Positions 40,450 through 47,531 of a stretch of DNA of 47,531 nucleotides are shown here, piece by piece. Location: the NCBI GenBank assembly GCA_964533185.1, contig CAZHLD010000017.1, forward strand, positions 1 to 47,531, given 5' to 3'. Origin of the DNA: CAZHLD01 sp964533185. Lineage in GTDB: Bacteria; Acidobacteriota; Terriglobia; Acidiferrales; UBA7541. Each line of letters opens with the position of its first letter. Position 1 is the stretch's first letter. The notes under the pieces are model-generated. The model was not told the DNA's origin and searched no databases. It was given only the letters and a program-made list of their open reading frames with translations. The translations under genes and the position numbers were made by a program.

Positions 40450-41717
40450 GATGGATTCCCCAGAATGGCCAATGCCCGCGGGCCGGGAATCGAGTCCATG
40501 GGAGTTTCCGAAAGCTCCATCTGTGGAATGATTACGCGCACAACGGGCAACCGAAATTCCGGCTTCGTCAGATCGACCACAATCACGCTCTTGATTCCGG
40601 CAGACTCCAGTTTCTCCAGTTCCCACTGTACATCCTCCTGAAAGGTCGCGAACTTCTGGGAGGGAGTGTTGCCGAAATCGCGCATGGGGCCGCGGGCTTC
40701 GGCCAGTTGACGGTAGTGTTGCAAGTCCCGCAGGCTGAACATTCGCTTGTAGTCTGCGCGAGGAATGTCGTCTCGCGAACCGGCAATGTAGGTGAGTCGG
40801 CCCTGCGCGGCCTCCGTAAGCGCCCGCAGCAGGGCTACCTCCCGAACCGGATGGCACCCGGACCCGTTCGCCGGAGGCATGAGGTGCAGAGGGTTGTTCG
40901 AGCGGTCCGTAATCAGGCAGAAGAACGCCGGGATACCCACGTTGCTCGTGACGCCCCAAACGACCACAGAGATGCCGGCCCTTTCATACTTGCTCAGGAG
41001 TTCACGACAGTCGGGATCATCCACCGTGTCGAGATCGATGCGCGAATCATTCTTTCTTTGATCACTTTCCAAATTCCAGAGCGCCTGGGCGTCGCGCTCC
41101 ACAACCTCACAAATCCCGTGGCTGATGGCCTCCAGGAGATGGTTGCCAGATGCCAAACCGTTTGAGCTGGCGACGAAGCATCCCATCCCGGGCGGGAAAG
41201 GTAAGGTGTAGTCCAGGTGTACGAGCTCGTAGGGAACCCACATGCTTGTTTGCTGCAGCAGGTCGTAGCCTTCGATCCAGAGCATTCGCAGATGCGGGTG
41301 AAAGACCGAATCGATTGGTTTCGGGAGCCATTCGATGGGAGCCAGATTGTGCGTGTAGCAGAGCTCCTCATAGGAGGCGAATTTCAGCGGGAGGGTGATG
41401 CGTTCGGCGTGGTAGCCCTCAATGGACTCCATCAATCCAGAAGCCCTGGCTGACGCAAAATCGAGACCCTTGCCCTGCGAGATCGCAATCGACCGGGAAT
41501 TCGGCCGGCAGACCATGAATACAGGGATTCCCACGCGGTCGAGACCAGTTACATTGGCCACTCGCGTAATGCCCATCACCGACTGCAGGCCCCGGACCCG
41601 CTCGACGGTTTTTTCCGGCGCGAGCGCCCGGTGAGTGCCACGCAAGAACGTCTTTGGGCCCGGGTCGTTCAGCCCAGGGAGGACACACTTCCTTCTGATT
41701 GTGCCGGAGGGTCTCAC
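40446..41717 (-). CDS. ycaO: YcaO-domain ATP-dependent peptide backbone-modifying enzyme
   Basis: YcaO enzymes phosphorylate peptide amide oxygens; with TfuA they form thioamides. The ATP-binding acidic motifs are present: GLMESIEGYHAE (about residues 94-105), ISHGICEVVERDAQALW (about 200-215) and EAAQGRLTYIAGSRDD (about 320-335). The C-terminus (ALAILGNPS) lacks the Pro-rich end of azoline-forming YcaOs, as usual for TfuA-linked members. GTG 41717 was chosen because GGAG lies five bases upstream and the family starts soon after; an upstream TTG at 41774 overlaps a hairpin. It lies 61 bases after the repeat-peptide gene and overlaps tfuA by 4 bases. No separate E1-like or dehydrogenase gene is present. 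Confidence 0.92.
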   Translation of the reverse strand: MRPSGTIRRKCVLPGLNDPGPKTFLRGTHRALAPEKTVERVRGLQSVMGITRVANVTGLDRVGIPVFMVCRPNSRSIAISQGKGLDFASARASGLMESIEGYHAERITLPLKFASYEELCYTHNLAPIEWLPKPIDSVFHPHLRMLWIEGYDLLQQTSMWVPYELVHLDYTLPFPPGMGCFVASSNGLASGNHLLEAISHGICEVVERDAQALWNLESDQRKNDSRIDLDTVDDPDCRELLSKYERAGISVVVWGVTSNVGIPAFFCLITDRSNNPLHLMPPANGSGCHPVREVALLRALTEAAQGRLTYIAGSRDDIPRADYKRMFSLRDLQHYRQLAEARGPMRDFGNTPSQKFATFQEDVQWELEKLESAGIKSVIVVDLTKPEFRLPVVRVIIPQMELSETPMDSIPGPRALAILGNPS

Positions 41718-41726
41718 ACCATCTCC

Positions 41727-41772
41727 GCAGGAAACCTGCCTGACATGAACGCCGCTCCGATGGAAGAGCGGC
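41727..41772 (-). promoter_or_regulatory. Two hairpins between the precursor gene and ycaO
   Basis: GCCGCTC (41751-41757) pairs with GAGCGGC (41766-41772) across an 8-base loop. GCAGG (41727-41731) pairs with CCTGC (41735-41739). Neither has a T-run. Such hairpins after RiPP precursor genes often reduce read-through or stabilise the precursor mRNA; that role is inferred. Confidence 0.5.
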
Positions 41773-41778
41773 AAAGAA

Positions 41779-42177
41779 TCAGCGCTTGCCTTTGACGGTT
41801 TTCTTCAGATTTGGAATGTTGACCATGTAGGGCTTTTGTCCCTTGACCATGACCGCCTTGGGGCCCCCCACCATGACACCCGGTTTTGGCTTGACCATGA
41901 CGCCTGGTTTCGGCTTCACCATCACACCCGGCTTGGGCGCCACCATGTACGGCGCTTTTCCGGGTGCCTTGAAGACCAGCCCGGCCGCCCGCACCGCCGG
42001 GACATGAGCACCTTTGGCCTTCATTCCCTTGCGGTCCATGAGCTTGCGTGCTTCGTGGGTGAGTTGGACTGGGAGCCGGTAAGCCTTGAGGGCGGAGTCT
42101 GGAATGTGGTACAGGGCCCCGTCCGCCCCGCGAATCAATGTTCCCTTGCCTGATGCCTTCCGCTTGCGCACGGCCAT
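41779..42177 (-). CDS. Candidate multi-core RiPP precursor peptide (PGVMV repeats)
   Basis: 132 residues with a perfect AAGGAGG before the ATG. Residues 1-74 look like a leader (LIRGADGALYHIPDSALKAY, HEARKLMDRKGMKAKG). From residue 75 a repetitive region carries six x-Met-Val motifs: PYMV (76-79), PGVMV (83-87, 91-95, 99-103), AVMV (108-111), PYMV (116-119), separated by short Lys/Pro/Gly linkers. Three central units are exact 8-residue repeats (PKPGVMVK type). A basic tail (LKKTVKGKR) ends it. It is the first gene of an operon with ycaO and tfuA. Multi-core precursors with tandem short cores are known for YcaO-TfuA thioamides (thiovarsolins). A structural Lys/Pro-rich protein is the alternative. 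Confidence 0.75.
   Translation of the reverse strand: MAVRKRKASGKGTLIRGADGALYHIPDSALKAYRLPVQLTHEARKLMDRKGMKAKGAHVPAVRAAGLVFKAPGKAPYMVAPKPGVMVKPKPGVMVKPKPGVMVGGPKAVMVKGQKPYMVNIPNLKKTVKGKR
41866..41937 (-). repeat. Three 24-base tandem repeats encoding the core peptides
   Basis: Three consecutive 24-base units encode PKPGVMVK, PKPGVMVK and PKPGVMVG. They differ mainly at third codon positions, so selection on the peptide rather than very recent DNA duplication maintains them. Confidence 0.75.
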
Positions 42178-42199
42178 GACTGCCTCCTTATCGCTGACT

Positions 42200-42249
42200 T
42201 TGGTTGACCAAGGTGGGGGGCATCATACACCTCAAGGGAGGATAAGCAA
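42200..42249 (-). promoter_or_regulatory. Promoter and possible operator of the RiPP operon
   Basis: On the minus strand TTGCTT (complement of 42244-42249) and TATGAT (complement of 42222-42227) are 16 bases apart. Just downstream, TTGGT and ACCAA form a dyad around two bases (42200-42211). It lies between the kinase stop and the precursor start, so the cluster can be expressed independently of the kinase. Confidence 0.55.
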
Positions 42250-42277
42250 GAAGAACCGTTTTCGGCCGATGCAGTCC

Positions 42278-44358
42278 CTAGGTAGCGGGGAAGCCGGCAC
42301 GACGCAACAGTTCATCGAACCGCGGGTCCGCGCGCAGGGGATCAAAGATCGGATAGACTCGTAGATAGAAAAAGCGGTAGCTGCCTTCGATGCGAGCCTT
42401 CTCGAGCCATTGGAAGGCGTGATCGAAGTCCCCCAGCCCCACATAGACCACAGCAATGAAAAATGGCGAGACGTATCTCTTTTCGGATTGTCGAAACAGT
42501 TCCGCGAGGATCTCTTGCGCTTTCTCGGNNNNNNNNNNNNNNNNNNNNNNNNNNNNNNNNNNNNNNNNNNNNNNNNNNNNNNNNNNNNNNNNNNNNNNNN
42601 NNNNNNNNNNNNNNNNNNNNNNNNNNNNATCTCGGTGAGCGATTCCTCAAACCTCCCCACCTGGGTCAGGAACTCGGCATACTGTCGGTGGCAGACTTCG
42701 CTGCCGGGATTCATCGCCAGAGCGCGCCGGAATTCACTTTCGGCGGTCCGATAATCGCGTTCACTTTCCCAGATCACTGAAGCTAGGCCACAGCGTGCTT
42801 CGGCCAAGTCGCCGTCCATTTCGAGAGCGCGAATCAGCGAAGCCTTTGCCTGGGGGAGTGCCTCCCGCGGAGAGCGAAACTCATAGCCCGCCATGACAAT
42901 ATAGGCATCGGCCAGGCCGGCATGGGCCAAAGGAAAGCTTGCATCCATTTCAATCGCACGCTCGAACAGCTCAATCGCCTTCTGGACTCCTTCCTCGGTT
43001 CTCTTGTTCAGCAGGAAGCGGCCCTTGAGGTACGTTTCGTAGGCTTTTTCGTGTACCCGCTGTGCCTTGGCCAGCCGTGCCTGCTCGTCGGGAGAAACCT
43101 TGACATGGACCTCGCTTGCAATCGCTCTCGCAACTTCGCTCTGCAACGTCAGGATGTCCTGGAATTCCCGCTCATAGCTTTCGGCCCAGAGATGCGTGTC
43201 GCTGGCAGCATCGATCAACTGCGCGGTGATTCGAACTCGCTGGCCAACCCGCAGCACCGATCCCTCAACGATCGCGTCCACCTTGAGCTTCCGCGCAATC
43301 TCTCTCAAAGATTTTCGTGCCCCTTTGAATTGCATGACCGACGTCCGCGACGTGACGCGGAGGGCGCTGATCTTGGCCAGCGTGGCGATCAGGGCTTCGG
43401 TCATGCCGTCGGCGAAGTAGTCGTCCGCGGAACCGGAGAGATCCTCCAGCGGGAGCACAGCCAAAGAACGTATGGCCCCGCGGTCCGGTTGCTGGAGCGA
43501 AACCCGCTGCTTGCTGCCGGAGGCAGACCCCGACCGAATTGCTTCCAGCGCATCCTGTACGTCTCCGGCCCGCTGATAGCGCTTCGCCGGATCTTTGGTC
43601 AGGCAGCGCTCGATCACATCACGGAGTCCGGCGGGGACCCGCGCCGAAAGCGACGGCGCCATCTGGCTCAAGATGGCCGAGGTGACCTCGAAGCCAGTGC
43701 GTCCGCGGAACGGCAACTCGCCCACCACGAGTTCGTAGAGCACCACCCCGAGTGCCCAGATGTCGGTTCGCGCGTCGGCCGTCTCCCCGCGCAGGACTTC
43801 CGGGGCCATGTAGGCCAATGTGCCCGAGAGGCCGCCGGATTCGCCGAGCGTCTCCTGCGAAAGCGTCACGCCTTCGAGTTCTTTTCCCCGAAGGCGTTGC
43901 GCGAGACCGAAATCCAGCACCTTCGCCCGCCCTTCCGTGGTGATCACGATGTTGGCCGTCTTCAGGTCCCGGTGGATGACGCTGCGGGAGTGAGCGTGCG
44001 CGAGTGCGTCGGCAATCTGCGCGGCATAACGGATGACCGTCTCGACCGGCAGGCGCCGTTCGGAACTCAATGCGTTCAAGGGCTGGCCTTCGACCAGCTC
44101 CATCACGATGTACAGTTCGCCGAAGGCTTCGCCCACTTCGTGGATCGTGCAGACGTTGGGATGGTTCAACGAGGAAGCGGTACGTGCTTCGTGCAGAAGC
44201 CGCGAATGCCCGGACCTGTCCTCTGTTTTGCCAGCGGGAAGCACCTTGATGGCGACGTCGCGCTGCAGCCGCTCGTCGTGTGCGCGGTAGACCACACCCA
44301 TCCCGCCAGCCCCGATGCGCGAAACGATGCGGTAATGGCCCAGCGTTTGTCCGATCAT
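42278..44358 (-). CDS. Ser/Thr protein kinase with TolB-like and TPR domains (interrupted by a gap)
   Basis: Hanks-type kinase domain (about 1-270): GAGGMGVVY loop, Lys38 in VAIKVLP, HRDLKTANI catalytic loop, DFGLAQ, and GTLAYMAPEVLRGE. It is followed by a TolB/FlgO-like domain (AVLPLEDLSGSADDYFADGM ... VDAIVEGSVLRVGQRVRITA, about 290-430) and TPR repeats. There is no obvious membrane helix. The 100 N at 42529-42628 hide part of the TPR region. After it the frame EKAQEILAELFRQ to ELLRRAGFPAT continues the TPRs and stops at 42278; the apparent frameshift comes from the arbitrary gap length. It lies directly upstream of the RiPP operon. The 5' flank is an IS630 remnant. Confidence 0.92.
42529..42628. 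other. Assembly gap (100 N), true gap in the kinase gene
   Basis: Flanks do not overlap. It falls in the TPR coding region, where internal repeats may have stopped the assembly. Confidence 0.8.
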
Positions 44359-44423
44359 CAGGTGGAGTGCCTGTGCGGCATCTTAGGTTCAGCGAGAAGG
44401 CAAGTCAATGAAGGCGGCAAACC

Positions 44424-44523
44424 NNNNNNNNNNNNNNNNNNNNNNNNNNNNNNNNNNNNNNNNNNNNNNNNNNNNNNNNNNNNNNNNNNNNNNNNNNNNN
44501 NNNNNNNNNNNNNNNNNNNNNNN
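44424..44523. other. Assembly gap (100 N) at the IS remnant
   Basis: Flanks do not overlap. An insertion sequence present in several copies would explain the break. Confidence 0.8.
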
Positions 44524-44890
44524 GCATGGCGAACCAGCGCTCCACCAAGTTGATCCACGAGGCTCCCGTCGGCGTGCAGTGGAGATGAACGCGCGGATGC
44601 TGATCCAACCAGCGGCGAGTCCGGGGGGGCTTTGTGTGTGCCGTAGTGGTCCAAGATGAGGTGGGCCTCGAACCGGGCCGGCACCGCCGCGTCGATCGGC
44701 TCGAGGAACTTGCGGAACTCGATGGCCCGATGCCGCCGAGGGCACTGCCCCAGCACGGCTCCGCTCTTCACATTGAGCGCGGCCAACCGAGAGGTGGTGC
44801 CGTGGCGCACATCATCATGCGCCCGCTGCTCCGGCGGGCCCGTCCGCATCGGCAGCAGCGGTGGCTCGTTGAAGGCCGAGTTTGCTGAGC
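44524..44890 (-). pseudogene. IS630-family transposase remnant, frameshifted
   Basis: One minus-strand frame reads DDVRHGTTSRLAALNVKSGA, RHRAIEFRKFLEPIDA and LILDHYGTHKAPP, which contains the second catalytic Asp of the DDE fold. A shift of frame is then needed to continue with DQHPRVHLHCTPTGASWINL and NLVERWFA, which carries the final Glu. The N-terminal helix-turn-helix part is missing, and the C-terminus is lost in the adjacent gap. It is therefore a dead fragment. Its place next to the kinase and RiPP genes marks this region as mobile. Confidence 0.75.
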
Positions 44891-45027
44891 ACCTGGGGAT
44901 CAGCGAGGCGCGCGTGCCGAAATACATAAAGGATCACTGCGTCGTGCGCTGGCAGCAGTTGGACGAAGGTGCCGGCCCGCTGGCCCACTTTGCCATTGCC
45001 GTCCTTCGGCCCGCCCTGAACGAGTGA
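44869..45027 (+). pseudogene. Possible remnant of a helix-turn-helix protein
   Basis: A short frame reads LKAEFAEHLGISEARVPKYI and then KDHCVVRWQQLDEG, similar to the DNA-binding start of phage terminase small subunits or related regulators (FAxxLGVSxxxVSKYIK). No start signal is present and it soon ends. A guess only. Confidence 0.25.
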
Positions 45028-45188
45028 GCTTGCCCTCAGTCAAGCCCCTGTAGTGCACTCAGCTAAAACTGGACAGGCAAGATGTATATGATTCGGCACC
45101 CTGGCGCGCGTTTGTTGAAAGCCGTGCAAGCGATGTCAAATGCAATTCGCGCGGCCGGTGCCGTGGTCGACGCCTGCCGGTCGAACGG

Positions 45189-45218
45189 TTGCTGACGCAG
45201 AAGCGTTGCGCGTATACT
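45189..45218 (+). promoter_or_regulatory. Promoter of the WG-repeat gene
   Basis: TTGCTG (45189-45194) and TATACT (45213-45218) lie 18 bases apart, about 60 bases before the start codon at 45279. Otherwise 45028-45278 holds nothing recognisable. Confidence 0.5.
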
Positions 45219-45278
45219 GCCGCCATTAAACCCTTGGAGAACCTGAAGGAAGACATTTCGCTGGGACAGGAGGTCCAG

Positions 45279-46436
45279 ATGAACTCGCGACCCCAGTTTG
45301 CCACATTCTCTCTGTTGTTGCTCCTTACTGCCTGTTTTCTTTCTTGGCCCTTGCAGGCCAATGATGAACGAACCGCTGCCGGGCGGCTCGCTGAGTCGCT
45401 CCCCGCACGCAATTCGGCGGAGCTCCCGCAGGCCGCGCCGCCCGGCCAGGCTGCTACCCCACAGTCTCCCGCGAACGACATTGGCCCGCTGTTTCCTGTC
45501 GTAAAGGACGGAAAATGGGGCTACATCGACAGGACCGGCAAGATAGTCATCCCGCTGCAGTACTCAGATGCCTATACATTCTCTGAAGGACTAGCTTCCG
45601 TTCAGCCGCCGGGCGGAAGCATCGACAACAGGGGCAGGACGCTCGTCCGGCTCGGCTACATCGACAAGACCGGCCAGATGGTCATCCCGCCGCAGTACTC
45701 CACTGCAAACGCATTCTCCGAAGGGCTGGCTTTGGTAGGGGTCGGCAGAAAAGGCGGCTACATCGACAAGACCGGCCAGATGGTCATCCCGCCACAGTAC
45801 GACATGGCCCAGAGCTTCTACGAAGGGCTGGCCGGTGTTTATATCTTCGATCGCCTTCGCTTTGGAGTCAAGGTAGGCTACATCGACAAAACCGGCCAGG
45901 TGGTCATCCCGCCACAGTTCTCCGGCGGTGGTCCATTCTCCGAAGGGCTGGCTCCCGTAAAATTCGGCAAGAAATGGGGCTACATCGACAAGACCGGCCA
46001 GATGGTCATCCCGCCGCAGTACGACATTGCCTATCTACACACCGAAGGGCCGGCAGCCGTTAAGGTCGGCGGAAAGTGGGGCCACATCGACAAGACCGGC
46101 CAGATGGTCATCTCGCCACAGTTCTCCGAAGCGTGGGGATTCACCGAAGGGCTGGCTGCCGTAAAGGTCGGCAAAAAATACGGCTACATCGACAAGACCG
46201 GAAAGATGGTAATCCCACCTGAGTACGACATGGCTTGGAAATACTCAGAAGGGCTGGCGGCCGTTAAGACCGGGGGCAAATGGGGCTACATCGATAAAAT
46301 CGGCCAGATGGTCATCCCGCCACATTACGACTTGGCTGAATTCTTTTCCGATGGGCTGGCTTACGTAAGGGTCGGAGGAGGGAAATGGGGCTACATCGAC
46401 AACACTGGGAAATATGTTTGGCTGCCAACAAAGTAA
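45279..46436 (+). CDS. Exported WG-repeat protein
   Basis: 385 residues, starting at ATG 45279 behind AGGAGG. The signal peptide (FATFSLLLLLTACFLSWPLQA, cleavage before NDER; LLTAC could also serve as a lipobox) and a Pro/Ala linker precede eight full WG repeats and one partial repeat of the form KWGYIDKTGQMVIPPQYDxA, each followed by (F/Y)SEGLA. WG proteins are beta-repeat binding proteins of mostly unknown ligand. DNA repeats are close to identical over about 40 bases, which suggests recent expansion. A decayed copy of its 5' end follows at 46480-46620. Confidence 0.88.
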   Translation: MNSRPQFATFSLLLLLTACFLSWPLQANDERTAAGRLAESLPARNSAELPQAAPPGQAATPQSPANDIGPLFPVVKDGKWGYIDRTGKIVIPLQYSDAYTFSEGLASVQPPGGSIDNRGRTLVRLGYIDKTGQMVIPPQYSTANAFSEGLALVGVGRKGGYIDKTGQMVIPPQYDMAQSFYEGLAGVYIFDRLRFGVKVGYIDKTGQVVIPPQFSGGGPFSEGLAPVKFGKKWGYIDKTGQMVIPPQYDIAYLHTEGPAAVKVGGKWGHIDKTGQMVISPQFSEAWGFTEGLAAVKVGKKYGYIDKTGKMVIPPEYDMAWKYSEGLAAVKTGGKWGYIDKIGQMVIPPHYDLAEFFSDGLAYVRVGGGKWGYIDNTGKYVWLPTK

Positions 46437-46479
46437 AGTCTTTGCTTGCTTGCGGGCCACGAATCCTCGATCCCATCCC

Positions 46480-46620
46480 CATGAACGAATGACTTTTCAG
46501 TGCGACAAGAGGTCCACACGAACTCGCGGCCGGCTTGCCACATACTCTCTGCCGTTGCTGCTTGCTTCCTGCTTGACTGGTTGGAGCTTCTCAACCGCTG
46601 ACAGGAGCGCCGCGAATTGA
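46480..46620 (+). pseudogene. Decayed duplicate of the WG gene 5' end
   Basis: The segment from GACAAGAGGTCCAC through CACATACTCTCTGCCGTTG parallels the WG gene start (GACAGGAGGTCCAG; CACATTCTCTCTGTTGTTG). The start codon region is altered and no repeats follow, so only the ribosome-binding site and signal peptide region were kept. Confidence 0.55.
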
Positions 46621-46957
46621 GGTGTACTAAAAAATGAGGCCCTGACTGTCTAAATCAGCGGGGGCACTACACGTCTCTCCGCTTGGACGTATTCGCAATC
46701 GCTCGACGTTCCACCCTGAACCACGCTGGCCTTCCGTTGGCTGCCCCCAGGTACCGTTCACCCCCCTTTTTGTCCCGTTTGGTACATCGGGCTAGACGGG
46801 GTAGAACTTAAGGCTCAAACTCGCACAGGCTAATGACTTAGCTGGACGCCCGAGGAGTGTACGTGCCGGGGTATTCGGGCAGTGGGGGTCGCCTGGGTTT
46901 CCTGAAGTTCACCTGATACGCCATCTTTGTGTTTCTTGATGAAGGAGAGGAATAGAA
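46621..46957. other. Non-coding stretch before the radical SAM gene
   Basis: About 340 bases with no convincing gene, tRNA or repeat. An AAGGAGAGG ribosome-binding site at 46942-46950 belongs to the next gene. TGGTAC at 46779-46784 and GGTACC at 46750-46755 form only a short match. Confidence 0.4.
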
Positions 46958-47531
46958 ATGCCTAAGACGATTGGCACGCAGGCCTGGAAACTGTTTGACG
47001 CTGCCCTCTGCAAGACGGCCGCCGTGACCTTCAATACCATCCAGTTTTTCAACAAGCACAATCCAAATCCTTCCTTTACGCCGAAGTGGTCTGAGAAGCC
47101 GCTTCTGAAGTCGTGGGAGAAGACCAAGCCGACGCTCGGCTGGCCCCGCACCACCGATTCGCTTTGCCCGGGCTGCGTCCGGGAGGCCCGCGAAGAGATC
47201 TTTGCCGGTCGCAAAGACTGGCGCGACCTGATGCACGAGAAGGTCGGCGAGATTAAGGCCCAGATCATCGAGCGCAACGGCGAGGTCTGGATGGTCAAGG
47301 AATGCCCCACCCACGGCCGCTATGAAGACCTGATGGCCGTTGATTCACGCTTCCTCTCCTGGATTGAGAAGAATTTTCCCGGCCGCGACATCCCGGCGCA
47401 CAACGACGAAGACCTGCACAAGCACGGCTCCAGCACCGTCCGTTACGGCCGCGGCGCTGTCCTGACCGTGGACCTGACCAACCGCTGCAACATGATGTGC
47501 GACCCCTGCTTCATGGACGCCAACCAGGTCG
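46958..47531 (+). CDS. Radical SAM protein, Tes-like (5' part only)
   Basis: The first 191 residues of a gene that runs off the window. LCPGC in an N-terminal metal-binding segment, AQIIERNGEVWMVKECPTHG, FPGRDIPAHN, GRGAVLTVDLTNRCNMMCDP and CFMD are visible. The CNMMCDPC motif is the CX3CX2C site for the 4Fe-4S cluster of radical SAM enzymes. The N-terminal CPxC and ECPTHG elements match the architecture of MJ0619-like enzymes, which include the tetraether lipid synthase Tes. Acidobacteriota make membrane-spanning lipids, so a lipid-coupling role is possible but unproved. ATG 46958 has AAGGAGAGG eight bases upstream. Confidence 0.8.
   Translation, partial: MPKTIGTQAWKLFDAALCKTAAVTFNTIQFFNKHNPNPSFTPKWSEKPLLKSWEKTKPTLGWPRTTDSLCPGCVREAREEIFAGRKDWRDLMHEKVGEIKAQIIERNGEVWMVKECPTHGRYEDLMAVDSRFLSWIEKNFPGRDIPAHNDEDLHKHGSSTVRYGRGAVLTVDLTNRCNMMCDPCFMDANQV

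Noticed and set aside
41717..41774. Longer YcaO starting at TTG 41774
   Set aside because: The extension is encoded by an intergenic hairpin, and GTG 41717 has a better ribosome-binding site.
42922..44553. A 543-codon plus-strand frame opposite the kinase
   Set aside because: Shadow of the kinase gene, and it runs through a gap of N.
46621..46957. Possible tRNA or structured RNA gene
   Set aside because: No cloverleaf, T-loop sequence or conserved RNA motif could be found by eye.

Overview
This 47.5 kb window looks like a scaffold from an Acidobacteriota genome, possibly Solibacter/Bryobacterales-like and probably metagenome-assembled. The reasons are high GC, the order lysS-lolC-lolD-clpC-bamA-skp-rimP-nusA-infB-ylxP-rbfA-truB, a Ser/Thr kinase with TolB-like and TPR modules, long YVTN/Ig-like proteins, and a Tes-like radical SAM enzyme at the right edge. 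The placement is an inference from gene content. Seven runs of exactly 100 N interrupt the sequence. Three of them are flanked on both sides by the same 55 bases, so the contig ends overlap and the apparent frameshifts there are artefacts.

Left third (1-21.3 kb), plus strand: core housekeeping genes. These are the 3' part of lysS, a lipoprotein-release ABC transporter (lolC, lolD) split by an inserted ribbon-helix-helix/RelE toxin-antitoxin pair, clpC, bamA, a 1335-residue YVTN/Ig-like lipoprotein, and a Skp-like chaperone. A promoter and an attenuator-like hairpin then lead into the rimP-nusA-infB-ylxP-rbfA-truB ribosome-maturation and translation operon.

Middle (21.4-39.3 kb): an unusual secretin carrying a seven-repeat FG-GAP propeller, and feoAB with a Fur-like operator. 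A mixed block of envelope, repair and hypothetical genes follows: DUF971, an SIS-domain isomerase, an exported isoaspartyl methyltransferase, a SAM methyltransferase, a rhodanese, an orphan BglII-like nuclease, an exported DinB protein, two MacB/FtsX-type permeases and an exported dual-specificity phosphatase.

Right end (39.3-47.5 kb): accessory DNA. The main find is a minus-strand operon with its own promoter. It encodes a 132-residue peptide whose C-terminal half repeats Pro-Gly-Val-Met-Val, then a YcaO and a TfuA. This is the expected layout of a multi-core thioamide RiPP cluster. It sits between a truncated Ig-like gene, which the TfuA tail overlaps in antisense, and a Ser/Thr kinase bordered by an IS630 remnant. 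A WG-repeat protein with a decayed partial copy and the start of a radical SAM gene close the window.

Two structural themes run through the window. First, a ~70-residue protein cassette occurs four times, each copy splitting a canonical repeat of a different fold (Ig-like, YVTN propeller, FG-GAP propeller), as if it were a mobile in-frame domain. Second, degenerate tandem repeats with a strict 7-bp period but different unit sequences occupy at least six intergenic sites.
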